A stretch of 64,000 bases of DNA from Variovorax paradoxus (GCF_030815855.1 NZ_JAUSXG010000001.1:3038001-3102000), one strand, 5' to 3'. Positions 34,611 to 43,628 are shown, counted from the first letter of the stretch. Made by a program: numbers and translations. Notes: a model not told the origin generated them from the sequence alone.

Positions 34611-35114
34611 ATGCACGTTCAAACCATCCTTTTCCGTACCGGCGCCGCGCTCCTCGTGGCGGCCGGCCTTGCAGCCTGCACCACGCCGCAACCGCCTGTT
34701 CGGCCGGGCGTGAACATTCCACCGCCGGTCCAGCAGCCGCAGGCCCAGTTCATCCGTCCCGCCAGCGGCTCCACCATTGCCCGCTTCGACGGCGTGCGCA
34801 GCAAGGGACTCGACATCGCGGGCAATCTCGGCGACCCCATCGTCGCCTCGGCCGACGGCCGCGTGGTGTACGTGGGCAGCGAACTGCGCGGCTACGGGAA
34901 CATGGTCATCGTCAAGCACAACGAGACCTTCCTGACCGCATACGCCCACGCGCAAACCATCCTCGTCAAGGAGAACGCGGTGGTGCGCCAAGGCCAGAAA
35001 ATCGCGGAAATGGGCAAGAGCGACGCCGACCGCGTGAAGGTGCATTTCGAAATCCGCAAGAACGGCACCGCCGTCGATCCCGAGCCCTACCTGAGCGGGC
35101 GCCTGCAGCAATAG
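34611..35114 (+). CDS. Short NlpD-like lipoprotein with degenerate LytM/M23 domain
   Basis: 167 residues. The lipobox LAACT gives a lipidated cysteine near residue 23. A proline-rich linker follows, then a single LytM fold (about 45-165) with KGLDIAG, GRVVYVGSELRGYGNMVIVKHN and VHFEIRKNG. In active M23 peptidases the first zinc ligand precedes the KGxD motif as His; here that place is Arg/Ser, as in the inactive amidase activator NlpD. There is no LysM domain. It is therefore probably an outer-membrane amidase activator for cell separation rather than a peptidase. It converges with the PLD gene. Confidence 0.82.
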   Translation: MHVQTILFRTGAALLVAAGLAACTTPQPPVRPGVNIPPPVQQPQAQFIRPASGSTIARFDGVRSKGLDIAGNLGDPIVASADGRVVYVGSELRGYGNMVIVKHNETFLTAYAHAQTILVKENAVVRQGQKIAEMGKSDADRVKVHFEIRKNGTAVDPEPYLSGRLQQ

Positions 35115-35148
35115 CAAGCAACAGGCCCGCGCCCTCTACCGGGCCGCG

Positions 35149-36789
35149 CTAGAGCAGGCTCTCGGGCACCAGCGGCGCGAACAGCTCCAGCTTCCAGCGC
35201 GACCAGAAATCCGTCTCCGGCTCCACATGCAGGATGGTGTCGGCAGCGTCGCCCGATGCGGGGCTCACCCATTCGATGCCGCCGCGGGGCCCCAGCTGCA
35301 GCTGATACGCACCGTCGAGCCGGATGAAACCGATCAGGCTGGTGAGCTGCTGCGCGATCTGCGGGCTGAAGATGAAGAGGCCGATCTCGGTGTTGTGCAG
35401 CATCGAGCGCGGGTCGAAATTCATCGAGCCGATGAAGACGATATTGCGGTCGATCACGGCCGACTTGCCGTGCAGCCGTCCGCTCGCCGAACCGTACATG
35501 CCGAAGCGCTTGGTTTCCTCCACGCGCTTGGGGCTCAATTCATAGAGCGCCACGCCGAGCCGCAGCATCTCGGGCCGGTAGCGCCGGTAGCCGATGTGCA
35601 CCAGCGATTCGTCGGTGGCCGCGAGCGAATTGGTCACGATGGTGTAGCTCACGCCCTTCTGCCGCACGAGGCGGATCGACTCCATGCCGCCGCGCCCCGG
35701 GATCAGGTACGGCGTGGTCTGCAGAACCTCGTGCTCCGCGTCGCGTATGTAGCGCCGCACGTTGTAGAGCACGCTGTCGGTCGATTCGTCGGCCGGCAGC
35801 CCGCGGGCCTCGTCGGTCGGCCCCAATGCCTTGGCGGGCGCATCGGCATAGGCTTCGGCGCGCGCCCAGACGAGCGACAGCGCGCCTTCGTCCAGGTCCT
35901 TGGCCAATGCGTTGTTGCCCAGCAAGTCGGTGGAAACCAGTGGCCCGGGGTGCAGCGTGTCCGGTCCGCCGGTCAGTTGCTCGAAGCGTTCGCGCAGCTG
36001 CTGCGGCGTGGCCCCGGCGTTCGACACCAGCGACTCCAGGGGATACACATACGGGCTGTTCCAGTACATGTCGAACAGCGACGAGAGCCGCGGCACCACC
36101 GTGCCGGCCACCAGCGTGTCGATGTCGATGAAGTTGGAGCCGCCGTCGCGCAGGAAGTACTCGTTCGCGATATTGCGCCCGCCCATCACCGCCATGACGT
36201 TGTCCACCACGAAGAGCTTGTTGTGCATGCGGCGGTGCACGCGGTCGAAGTCGAGCAGCGACGCGGCCCAGCGCGTGCCCAGGTGGTCGCGCCCGGCGGG
36301 AAACGGATTGAACATCCGCACCTCGACGTTCGGGTGCGCCGCAAAGCCGGCAAACAGCGGGTCGGCGCCCGCGGTATAGAGGTCGTCGACCAGCAGCCGC
36401 ACGCGCACGCCGCGCTCCGCCGCATCGCGCAATGCGCGCAGCAGGTACCGGCCGGTTTCGTCGTTCTGGACCAGGTAGTACTGAACGTCGATCGAACGCT
36501 GGGCGCGCTGCGCGAGCTCGATGCGCGCATGCAGCGAGAACTGCGGCATCGGCAGCAGACGAAAGCCGCTCAGCGCCTGCCCCGGCGGTGAAGCCGCCGT
36601 GACAAGGCGCCCCAGCGTCGTGTCCGCGCCGTTCGTGATGGCGACCGACGGCTTGCGCTCCACGCTCGCCGGCAGGCCTGCGCAGCCGCCCATGAACAAC
36701 AAGGCAAGGCCGAGCAGCAGCCACAACAGCCGGGGAAGGCGCGGGCCGGTGGCCATGACGGGAATTCGGGAGTAAGAGTCTTCTGTCAT
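35149..36789 (-). CDS. Phospholipase D-family lipoprotein (cardiolipin synthase C-like)
   Basis: 546 residues from the ATG at 36789; 36756 and 36858 are alternatives. A hydrophobic N-terminus leads to the lipobox LFMGGC, so it is probably an exported lipoprotein. Two HKD motifs are complete: HRRMHNKLFVVDN with GGRNIANEYF, and RLHGKSAVIDRN with GSMNFDPRS. The architecture matches ClsC-type phospholipase D proteins, which can make cardiolipin or hydrolyse phospholipids. It lies between an NlpD-like gene (convergent) and homospermidine synthase (divergent), with no evident functional link. Confidence 0.85.
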   Translation of the reverse strand: MTEDSYSRIPVMATGPRLPRLLWLLLGLALLFMGGCAGLPASVERKPSVAITNGADTTLGRLVTAASPPGQALSGFRLLPMPQFSLHARIELAQRAQRSIDVQYYLVQNDETGRYLLRALRDAAERGVRVRLLVDDLYTAGADPLFAGFAAHPNVEVRMFNPFPAGRDHLGTRWAASLLDFDRVHRRMHNKLFVVDNVMAVMGGRNIANEYFLRDGGSNFIDIDTLVAGTVVPRLSSLFDMYWNSPYVYPLESLVSNAGATPQQLRERFEQLTGGPDTLHPGPLVSTDLLGNNALAKDLDEGALSLVWARAEAYADAPAKALGPTDEARGLPADESTDSVLYNVRRYIRDAEHEVLQTTPYLIPGRGGMESIRLVRQKGVSYTIVTNSLAATDESLVHIGYRRYRPEMLRLGVALYELSPKRVEETKRFGMYGSASGRLHGKSAVIDRNIVFIGSMNFDPRSMLHNTEIGLFIFSPQIAQQLTSLIGFIRLDGAYQLQLGPRGGIEWVSPASGDAADTILHVEPETDFWSRWKLELFAPLVPESLL

Positions 36790-36989
36790 CGGGTCGATGC
36801 GATGCGCAACGCGCGCAAGGTGGCGGCTTTCTACCATGAGCCCGAGCGGCGCGTTCATGGAGCTCTCCTACACCATCGGCAAAGGCAAGCTGACGCGCCC
36901 ATTCGCCGTGCGGCTGCATTTTCCGGCAAGAAAACGGAGCAAACCAGACACTCGGGCGGCTCGGTTGCCGCCGCACAGCGAGGTTGCGT

Positions 36990-38414
36990 ATGACGAAGAA
37001 GAACGAACTGCTGGCGCGTCTCGACGGCCGGCTCACGATGATCGGCTTCGGCTCCATCGGCCAGGCGCTGCTGCCCCTGCTGCTGCGCCATTTCGGCCTC
37101 AAGGCTTCGGACATCAAGATCGTCAAGGCCGGCGAAGACCGCAGCGGCCTGGCCAAAGAGCTGGGCGTCGAAGTCATTCCCACCCGGCTCGAGGAAGGCA
37201 ACTTCGCCGCCGTGCTCGAGCCGTTGGTGAACAAAGGCGATTTCCTGGTCAACCTGTCGGTCGATGTGTCGAGCCTTGCGCTCATCAAGCTCTGCCGCGA
37301 ACGCGGCGCCCTCTATCTCGATACCTGCAATGAGCCCTGGAGCGGCCGCTACGACGACCCCGGCCTTCCCCCTTCCCGCCGCTCGAACTACAGCCTGCGC
37401 GAGGAACTGCTGGCGTATCGGCTCGACAAGCGCAGCGGCCCCACGGCGGTGATCACGCAAGGCGCCAATCCGGGCCTGGTTTCGGCCCTGCTCAAACAGG
37501 CATTGCTGAACATCGCCGCCGATACGCATACCCAGCTCGAGTCGATGCCCTCGAGCTACGAGGAATGGGCGGCGCTCGCCAAGCAGCTCGACATCAAGGT
37601 GATTCATATCGCCGAACGCGACACCCAGGTGGCGAAGCAGCGCAAGCAACGGGGCGAGTTCGTCAACACCTGGTCGGTGCAGGGCTTCGTCGACGAGGGG
37701 CTGCAGCCCGCCGAGCTGGGATGGGGAACCCACGAGCGGCACTGGCCCGTCGATGCCGCGCGGCATGGCTTCGGCAGCGACGCGGCCATCTACCTCGGGC
37801 GCCCCGGCATCGGCACGCGCGTGCGCAGCTGGACGCCGCTCGAAGGCCCGTACCACGGCTTTCTGGTCACCCACGCCGAATCGATTTCGATCACCGACCA
37901 CCTGACGCTGCGCAAGGACGGCGAGGTGGTGTACCGCCCCACGGTGCACTACGCCTACCACCCCTGCGACGACGCGGTGCTTTCGCTGCACGAGGTTGCG
38001 GGCAAGAACTGGCAGCTGCAGCACCGCCAGAAAATCATCCGCGACGAAATCGTCGAAGGCATGGACGAGCTCGGCGTGCTGTTGATGGGCAACTCCAAAG
38101 GGGTCTACTGGTATGGCTCGCGGCTCACGATCGAGCAGGCGCGCGAGTTGGCGCCCGCCAACAGCGCCACGAGCCTGCAGGTGGTGGCCGGCATCCTCGG
38201 CGGCATGTCGTGGGCGCTGCGCAATCCCGATGCCGGCCTGGTCGAGCCGGACGATCTCGATCACCGCGTCGTGCTGGAAGCCGCGACGCCCTACCTCGGA
38301 GAGGTGGTGGGCGTGTACGGCGACTGGACGCCGCTGAAAGACCGCAGCCCGCTCTTCAACGAAGAAAAGGATGAAGAGGACCCCTGGCAGTTCCTCAACT
38401 TCCGGGTGGCCTGA
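36990..38414 (+). CDS. hss: Homospermidine synthase
   Basis: 474 residues, the size of bacterial homospermidine synthase. The NAD-binding start is RLTMIGFGSIGQALLPLLLRHF. NLSVDVSSLAL, YLDTCNEPWSG and QGANPGLVSALLKQ follow in the family order, and GVLLMGNSKGVYWYGS lies near residue 370. The enzyme makes sym-homospermidine from two putrescines through NAD-dependent oxidation and aminobutyl transfer in the cytoplasm. The ATG at 36990 has GAGG six bases upstream. The next gene, an amine oxidase-like enzyme, starts directly after its stop, suggesting coordinated polyamine handling. Confidence 0.9.
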   Translation: MTKKNELLARLDGRLTMIGFGSIGQALLPLLLRHFGLKASDIKIVKAGEDRSGLAKELGVEVIPTRLEEGNFAAVLEPLVNKGDFLVNLSVDVSSLALIKLCRERGALYLDTCNEPWSGRYDDPGLPPSRRSNYSLREELLAYRLDKRSGPTAVITQGANPGLVSALLKQALLNIAADTHTQLESMPSSYEEWAALAKQLDIKVIHIAERDTQVAKQRKQRGEFVNTWSVQGFVDEGLQPAELGWGTHERHWPVDAARHGFGSDAAIYLGRPGIGTRVRSWTPLEGPYHGFLVTHAESISITDHLTLRKDGEVVYRPTVHYAYHPCDDAVLSLHEVAGKNWQLQHRQKIIRDEIVEGMDELGVLLMGNSKGVYWYGSRLTIEQARELAPANSATSLQVVAGILGGMSWALRNPDAGLVEPDDLDHRVVLEAATPYLGEVVGVYGDWTPLKDRSPLFNEEKDEEDPWQFLNFRVA

Positions 38415-39728
38415 TTGCTGCTGCGCAAAGAACTCGGCGTCGTCGAGAACTCCTACTACGAAGCGAGCGTGCAGCGCGCCGAACGGTTCGAAGCCGCGCG
38501 TCCGCTCGAAGGCATTGCCACCGCCGAGGTCTGCGTGGTGGGCGGCGGCCTCGCGGGGCTCTCCGCGGCGCTCGAGCTGGCTTCGCGCGGCTATGCCGTG
38601 GTGCTGCTCGAGGCGCAGCGCGTCGGCTGGGGCGCTTCGGGCCGCAACGGCGGCCAGGCGATCGTCGGCTTCGGCTCCGACGGCGAAGAAGCCATCGAGA
38701 AACAGTTTCCAGCCGAAGACGTGCGCCGTGCCTGGAACATCTCGGTCGAAGGCCTGAACCTGCTGCGCGACCGCATGGCTCGCCATGCCATCGACTGCGA
38801 CTGGCAGCCCGGCTACCTCAACCTGGCGGTCAAACCGTCGAAGTCGCGCGCGCTTCGCCGCTGGATGGACCACGTGGGCCGGGTCCACGGCTATCCGCTG
38901 CAATGGCTGTCGCCCGGCGACGTGGCGCAGTGGGTGGACAGCAAGCGCTTCGACGCCGGCGCCTTCGATGCGTTCTCGGGCCATCTGCACCCGCTGAAAT
39001 ATTCGCTCGGCCTGGCGTCCGCGGCGCGGGCCGCCGGCGCGCAGCTGCACGAGAACTCGGCCGCGCAGATCATCGAACGCGGACCCCGGCCCGTCGTCAA
39101 GACCGCGCAGGGCGAGGTGCGGTGCAGCTTCGTGGTGCTGGCCGGCAACGTGTACCTGGCCGAGTACGGCGGGGACGTGGCGCCGGAGGTGTCGTCGCGC
39201 ATCATGCCCGTGGGCACCTACATGATCGCGACCGAGCCGATGGACAAGGCGCGCGCGGATGCGCTCATGCGCGGCAGGCCCGCCGCGTCGGACACGAACT
39301 TCGTGCTCGACTACTTTCGCCTGAGCGCCGACCACCGGCTGCTGTTCGGCTCGGGCGACAGCTACAGCGCGCGGACCCCGCGCAACCTGATCGAGAAAAT
39401 CCGCAAGAGCATGCTCGCGGTGTTTCCGCAGCTCTCCGACCTGGGCATCGACCACGCATGGGGCGGCTTCGTCGACATCACCATGAACAAGGCCCCCGAT
39501 TTCGGGCGCATCGGTTCCAACATCTACTACCTGCAAGGCTTCTCCGGCCATGGCCTTGCGCTCACCGGCATGGCGGGCAAGCTCGCCGCCGAGGCCATTG
39601 CGGGACAGGCGGAGCGCTTCGACCTGTTCGCCCGCATCGGGCACCACGCCTTTCCTGGCGGCACCTTGCTGCGCACCCCCGCGCTCGTGCTGGGAATGAT
39701 GTATTACCGCCTGCGCGACCTGCTGTAG
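38415..39728 (+). CDS. FAD-dependent amine oxidase-like oxidoreductase (PuuB type) with TTG start
   Basis: 437 residues starting at TTG immediately after the hss stop (TGATTG). No ATG occurs before the FAD motif, and the N-terminus ENSYYEASV is a family feature, so this start is likely real. FAD motif VCVVGGGLAGLSAA near residue 40; GASGRNGGQAIVGFG near 73; C-terminal GFSGHGLALTGMAGKLAAEA. It resembles gamma-glutamylputrescine oxidoreductase and is a paralogue of the gene at 7550. Coupled to homospermidine synthase, it may oxidise a polyamine derivative. Confidence 0.82.
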   Translation: MLLRKELGVVENSYYEASVQRAERFEAARPLEGIATAEVCVVGGGLAGLSAALELASRGYAVVLLEAQRVGWGASGRNGGQAIVGFGSDGEEAIEKQFPAEDVRRAWNISVEGLNLLRDRMARHAIDCDWQPGYLNLAVKPSKSRALRRWMDHVGRVHGYPLQWLSPGDVAQWVDSKRFDAGAFDAFSGHLHPLKYSLGLASAARAAGAQLHENSAAQIIERGPRPVVKTAQGEVRCSFVVLAGNVYLAEYGGDVAPEVSSRIMPVGTYMIATEPMDKARADALMRGRPAASDTNFVLDYFRLSADHRLLFGSGDSYSARTPRNLIEKIRKSMLAVFPQLSDLGIDHAWGGFVDITMNKAPDFGRIGSNIYYLQGFSGHGLALTGMAGKLAAEAIAGQAERFDLFARIGHHAFPGGTLLRTPALVLGMMYYRLRDLL

Positions 39729-39875
39729 GAAGACGTGGGATCACCCCGGCGCCCGACTACGGACGTTCCGGCTTGGGCATTGCCATGAGTCCTACACAGG
39801 CGCCGCGCGCCCTCCCTAGACTGGATTTTGTGCAAGGCAATGGTGCCATGCGCAATATCTCAAGGAGTTAGCCAT

Positions 39876-40061
39876 ATGCCAACAAACAACCAACATACCC
39901 AGAACTCGGGCTCTAGCAACCGGGGCGGCTCGCACGAGCAGCACGTTCGCGCAGGCCAGCAGAGCCACAAGAACAGTGGCAGCGAGTCGAGCGGAACGCG
40001 CGGCGGCTCGTCGGCGCAGCACGCCGAGGCCGGGCGCCAAAGCCACAAGAACAGCCGATGA
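39876..40061 (+). CDS. 61-residue stress-type protein with two KGG-like repeats
   Basis: The ATG is preceded by AAGGAG at 39862. The protein is almost wholly polar and contains two copies of a short motif: RGGSHEQHVRAGQQSHKNS and RGGSSAQHAEAGRQSHKNS. This recalls the KGG/YciG-type stress-induced repeat, with Arg replacing Lys. It has no hydrophobic core and is probably disordered, perhaps binding nucleic acid or protecting against desiccation or oxidative stress. It is followed by a strong intrinsic terminator, so it is a single-gene transcript. Codon use looks normal for the region. Confidence 0.75.
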   Translation: MPTNNQHTQNSGSSNRGGSHEQHVRAGQQSHKNSGSESSGTRGGSSAQHAEAGRQSHKNSR

Positions 40062-40090
40062 AACGAGTAGCTGAATGAAAAAGCGCTGAA

Positions 40091-40115
40091 AGCGGGTCCG
40101 AGGACCCGCTTTTTT
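40091..40115 (+). terminator. Intrinsic terminator after the KGG-like gene
   Basis: AGCGGGTC-CGAG-GACCCGCT is a perfect 8-bp stem with a tetraloop, followed by five further T residues, 29 bases after the stop codon. It is the clearest rho-independent terminator in the window. Confidence 0.9.
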
Positions 40116-40139
40116 ATCGCCGGCTTCCGCCTGTGCGGT

Positions 40140-40322
40140 TCAGCGCTCGCGCGGAACCTTGCCCTCGGCCGCCAGCCGAAGCACGCCCTCGGCAAATTTC
40201 ATGAGTTCGTCCGACAGCGGTGCCCCGGGCGCCAGAACCCCCACCCGCTCGGCCAGTGCCTGAAAAGCCGCGCGCGGCGACTCGGGCGCGACAGGCAGCG
40301 GAATGTTCGCGTCTTCGGGCAT
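40140..40322 (-). CDS. 60-residue protein of unknown function
   Basis: The ATG at 40322 is preceded by AAGGAG eight bases upstream, which supports a real gene despite its small size. The sequence is mostly helical and amphipathic (ESPRAAFQALAERVGVLAPG, DELMKFAEGVLRLAAEGKV), without cysteines or a signal. It sits just downstream of the hemerythrin gene on the same strand (45-base gap), so it may be co-transcribed with it. No family recognised. Confidence 0.6.
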   Translation of the reverse strand: MPEDANIPLPVAPESPRAAFQALAERVGVLAPGAPLSDELMKFAEGVLRLAAEGKVPRER

Positions 40323-40367
40323 GGCGCCGTCTCCTTGGGGCGTGAAGGTTTCGGAGGCCGCGCGCGG

Positions 40368-40958
40368 TCAGGCGCGCGCGTGCCAGCGCAGGTGGCCGGA
40401 ACGCCGCGCGAGCAGAAGCCCTGCCGCCGCCAGCCCCACCATGGCGATGGCGGCCGTGTTGCCGGAAGCCGCCCGCCCCATGTCGAGCGCGATCTCGCCC
40501 GTGCGCGGACCGGCAAGCTGCAGCCTGCGCTTGGTCATTTGCGCACCCAGATCGCCGAGCTTGTCCTCCAGGTGCTTTTCGGCTGCGGGCAGCAAGATGG
40601 TTTCCTCGTCGGCCACGTGATGCATCACGTCGCGCATCAGCGCCGACAGCGTTTCGTCGTAGTCGCGGGCTTCCGGCTCCATGGCGCGAAGCAGCCCGAT
40701 GAGCCGGCGCATCTCGGAGTGCTCGTCGATGGCCTTCGTGATGCGCTCATCGTCGATCTTGCGCATTTCGGGATAGAAAATTTCTTCTTCGAGCTGCGCA
40801 TGGATTTCGAGCGCGGTGCAAATGGTGTTGACCAAGCCCTTTTTCACTCGGGCCGGTGCGCTTGCCTTGTACTGGTGAAAAGTGGAAAGCACGTGCGTGT
40901 GATCCAGGCGAATCATGTTGGTCGCCGTGGGAAACAGCCGGGAGACGAGATTTGTCAT
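40368..40958 (-). CDS. Hemerythrin-domain protein with C-terminal membrane anchor
   Basis: 196 residues. The four-helix hemerythrin fold covers about residues 14-145, with di-iron ligand candidates in RLDHTHVLSTFHQYK, HAQLEEEIFYPE, DEHSEM and MHHVADEE. A hydrophobic helix near the C-terminus (NTAAIAMVGLAAAGLLLA) should tether it to the membrane. GGAGG precedes the ATG. Such proteins bind oxygen or NO, or act in iron and redox stress. A soluble paralogue follows at 41050 in the same orientation. Confidence 0.85.
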   Translation of the reverse strand: MTNLVSRLFPTATNMIRLDHTHVLSTFHQYKASAPARVKKGLVNTICTALEIHAQLEEEIFYPEMRKIDDERITKAIDEHSEMRRLIGLLRAMEPEARDYDETLSALMRDVMHHVADEETILLPAAEKHLEDKLGDLGAQMTKRRLQLAGPRTGEIALDMGRAASGNTAAIAMVGLAAAGLLLARRSGHLRWHARA

Positions 40959-41049
40959 GGGACCTCCAAGGCGAAGGGGAAAGCAATGCGCCCGGCCGGC
41001 AGGCGGCCGGGCAGCGAGGGACTTGCAGCGAGGGAACCCGAGTCCGTGC

Positions 41050-41547
41050 TCAGGCGGCCACGCCGGTGAGTTCTTCCATCAGCTCTTCCTTGCGGGCCGC
41101 AAGCTGCTCGCGCATGGCCATCAGGTCGAGACCCCTGGCCGCGCGCGCCTTGACGAAGATCTCGTTGCGCTCTTCTTTCACATGGTGATCGATGTATTCA
41201 CCCAGCACGATGACCTTGGCGTCGAACTTGTCGTCCACGTCGGCCGCGGCTTCGATCTGCGCAATCAGCTCCTTGGCGCTGGCATGCTCGACCTCGGCTT
41301 CGTCGAGAAGATCGGTTTCGCTGAGCGCTTCGCGCAGGGCCGGATAGAAAATTTCTTCCTCGATCTGCGCATGCACCGTCAGTTCCATGCAGATCTGGTT
41401 GGCCAGTTCGCGCTTTTTTTGCTGCGCGCCGGCAGCCCGCGAATGGGTCAGTTCCTCGTACTCCTTGAACATCTTCTTGACGTTGCGGTGGTCCGTATCG
41501 AGAAGGCTGCATGCATCGGGTGCTGCGCGCTTGGTAGAGGTGGGCAT
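41050..41547 (-). CDS. Hemerythrin-domain protein (soluble)
   Basis: 165 residues from the ATG at 41547. The HHE motifs are LLDTDHRNVKKMFKEYEEL, MELTVHAQIEEEIFYPALRE and YIDHHVKEERNEIF, giving the usual His/Glu di-iron ligand set. There is no signal or membrane segment. It is 91 bases upstream of the membrane-anchored hemerythrin gene. The pair sits in a region rich in presumed stress genes. The ligand (oxygen, NO or iron) is not predictable. Confidence 0.87.
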   Translation of the reverse strand: MPTSTKRAAPDACSLLDTDHRNVKKMFKEYEELTHSRAAGAQQKKRELANQICMELTVHAQIEEEIFYPALREALSETDLLDEAEVEHASAKELIAQIEAAADVDDKFDAKVIVLGEYIDHHVKEERNEIFVKARAARGLDLMAMREQLAARKEELMEELTGVAA

Positions 41548-41695
41548 CGTGGGCTCCGGAATAAGGTTGGTGGAAGCTGAACCATGGAGGGACTCGATGC
41601 AGCGCGACGTAGGAAAGCTGCCTGTGTGCACGTAGCAGCGCCCACTACTCGCGGCGGCGCCGGCGGAAGCCGTAGGCTGGTTTTCATCCGGACAC

Positions 41696-42475
41696 CTAGG
41701 CAGGGCTCTCGGACACGGCGCGGGTCATGGCACCGGTCGCCTTCGCGCCCAGCGTCATTTCCGTCATCCAGGACACGAGCAGCTGCCCGTAGGCCTGGCG
41801 GGACGACTGCTTCGACAGGGCATGGTCGGCGCCCGAAATGACGCGGTAGGTCGCCGAGCGCACGCGCTTGAACGCGCCCAGGTAGTTCTCGATGACCGGG
41901 TGCGGCACGATCTGGTCGTGCTCCGATTCGACGATCAGCACGTCGCCCTTGAAGGCTTCGCAGGCCGCAAGAGCGCGGTTGTCGCGCGGGCCGACCAGCG
42001 TGCGGCGGTAGGCCACGAGATCGGACCTGCTGAGCTGCCCCTTGGGCGACAGCCACTCGCGGTCGCGATAGAGCGCCGGCGCGCGCAGCGCGAGCCAGCG
42101 CACCGGCCGCATGGCGCTGACCAGCGCCGCGAGGTAGCCGCCGTAGCTGCTGCCGACGATGGCGATCGCATTCGGGTCGACCGTGGGGTGGCTGACCAGC
42201 GTGTCGTAAGCTGCGAGCACGTCGCGCAGGTTGTCCTCGCGCGTGACCTCCTTGCGCAGCGCGGCGTGGCGCGCATGGCCCCGCAGGTCGAAGGTCAGGC
42301 ACACGCAGCCGAGCGCGGCAATGTCGTGCGCGCGCGCAATGTACTGCTCCTGGCTGCCGTCCCAGCCGTGGACCAGCAGGACGCCGGGCACCATCGTCGA
42401 GGCGGCGACCAGCGTTCCGGCAATGTGCTGGCCGTCTACGGCAATATCGATGACGTTATGTCGTGTCGCTGGCAT
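41696..42475 (-). CDS. Alpha/beta hydrolase (dipeptidyl peptidase/esterase-like)
   Basis: 259 residues. LLVHGWDGS near residue 34 is the oxyanion segment. The nucleophile is the Ser in IVGSSYGGYLA near 110. The acid is probably the Asp in VESEHDQIVP near 208 and the base the His in SGADHALS near 238, so the triad is complete. FDLRGHA precedes it. The cytoplasmic substrate is unknown. Its first 20 bases overlap the end of the DUF3182 gene, suggesting co-translation with it. Confidence 0.85.
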   Translation of the reverse strand: MPATRHNVIDIAVDGQHIAGTLVAASTMVPGVLLVHGWDGSQEQYIARAHDIAALGCVCLTFDLRGHARHAALRKEVTREDNLRDVLAAYDTLVSHPTVDPNAIAIVGSSYGGYLAALVSAMRPVRWLALRAPALYRDREWLSPKGQLSRSDLVAYRRTLVGPRDNRALAACEAFKGDVLIVESEHDQIVPHPVIENYLGAFKRVRSATYRVISGADHALSKQSSRQAYGQLLVSWMTEMTLGAKATGAMTRAVSESPA

Positions 42476-43628
42476 ACGGCTGGATCAATGCGTACTTGGT
42501 CAAAGGGCCGATCTGACGGTCGATGCCGCGATAGTGCACCTTGGCATCCGCCGGAATCGGCGCCGCCGCGCCATAGGCCTCGAAGCAGGAGACGCGCAGG
42601 CGCTCGAGCGCCGGCTCGCGCCAGAAGCATTCGAGCGCCACCATCTCGGCGCCGGTTGCGCCGCCGACGCGCCACGACTGCTCGAGCACGCCCGAGCACC
42701 ATGCGCCTGCCGCGCCGACGCCCTGCGCCACGTCGTAGTTCACGCGCGATGCAAGAAAGCCGGGGAAGCAATCGATCACCGCCTGGTGATAGCGCCGCGC
42801 CTGTTCGATTGCCAGGCAGAGCGCGGGATTCGGGCTGGTCTTGGCCAGCAGCGCGTCGAAGTCGCCGCGCACAAGCGTGAGATCGGAGCCGCCATACACG
42901 CTCTGGCCGGTGTTGTCGGGCGTCATGCGCTGGCGGCCGAAATAGCTCACGGTCATGTGGTCGACGATCACCTGCCCGACGCTGTAGGTTTCAGGGCGTT
43001 CGAGGTTTTCCTCGATCACCACGCCGTGCAGCGCAATCTCGCTTTCGTCCAGCGCCGCGAGGCTGCGGTCCAGCGCGTCGGCATCCGTAACCCGGGTCTG
43101 GCCCCGGCCGCCGGTGGCGCCCACCGGCTTCACGCGCACCGCGCCGCTTTCCAGCAGCCGGCGCCCGGCCCATCGCGCGTCTTCGGCCGAGAAAGCCGAG
43201 AACCCTGCAAGCGCCGCATGCGAGATGTCGGAAGCGAAAGCGGGCGCCCATCCCTCGGGACACGCGGCGGCCCTGCCGACGAGCGGATGCGTGATGGCCT
43301 TGGTGGCCACGAAGGGGTAAGGAACCACGCCCCCGAACAGGTCATGCAGCGTCGAGATGCCGAGCGAGCGGGCCAGCTGCGTGCTGGGGATGGTGTCGCT
43401 CGGCACGAAGTACAGCGGCGTGTTTTCGCGTGCGCGCGAGGCGTCGTATTCGCCGGCAAAGCGGAACTGCTTCAGCGCCGCAAGCCGCTGCGCGAAATTG
43501 CCGCGCGTGGCGCGTTCGTGATCGCTGCCGTAAGCCTGCGGGTCCGCGCTCCAGACCACGACGCTGCCGCCGGTGCTCTTGAGGACCGTGTCCACGAGGG
43601 CGACTCCCGAGCCGAAAAAAGTGTCCAT
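42456..43628 (-). CDS. DUF3182 (ATP-grasp-like) protein
   Basis: 390 residues from the ATG at 43628. I recognise this as the DUF3182 family by features such as SGGSVVVWSADPQAYGSDHERATRGNFAQR, GGVVPYPFVATKAITHPL, and VKPVGATGGRGQTRV (a glycine-rich nucleotide-binding segment). The fold is thought to be ATP-grasp-like, so ligase activity is possible but unproven. It lies 16 bases after the SDR gene and overlaps the hydrolase gene, making a three-gene operon SDR-DUF3182-hydrolase, a grouping I think of as stress-associated in Burkholderiales. Confidence 0.75.
   Translation of the reverse strand: MDTFFGSGVALVDTVLKSTGGSVVVWSADPQAYGSDHERATRGNFAQRLAALKQFRFAGEYDASRARENTPLYFVPSDTIPSTQLARSLGISTLHDLFGGVVPYPFVATKAITHPLVGRAAACPEGWAPAFASDISHAALAGFSAFSAEDARWAGRRLLESGAVRVKPVGATGGRGQTRVTDADALDRSLAALDESEIALHGVVIEENLERPETYSVGQVIVDHMTVSYFGRQRMTPDNTGQSVYGGSDLTLVRGDFDALLAKTSPNPALCLAIEQARRYHQAVIDCFPGFLASRVNYDVAQGVGAAGAWCSGVLEQSWRVGGATGAEMVALECFWREPALERLRVSCFEAYGAAAPIPADAKVHYRGIDRQIGPLTKYALIQPYASDTT

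Noticed and set aside
36855..39647. 930-codon minus-strand open frame antisense to hss and the oxidoreductase
   Set aside because: The opposite strand encodes two unmistakable enzymes; the antisense product is low-complexity and unlike any family.
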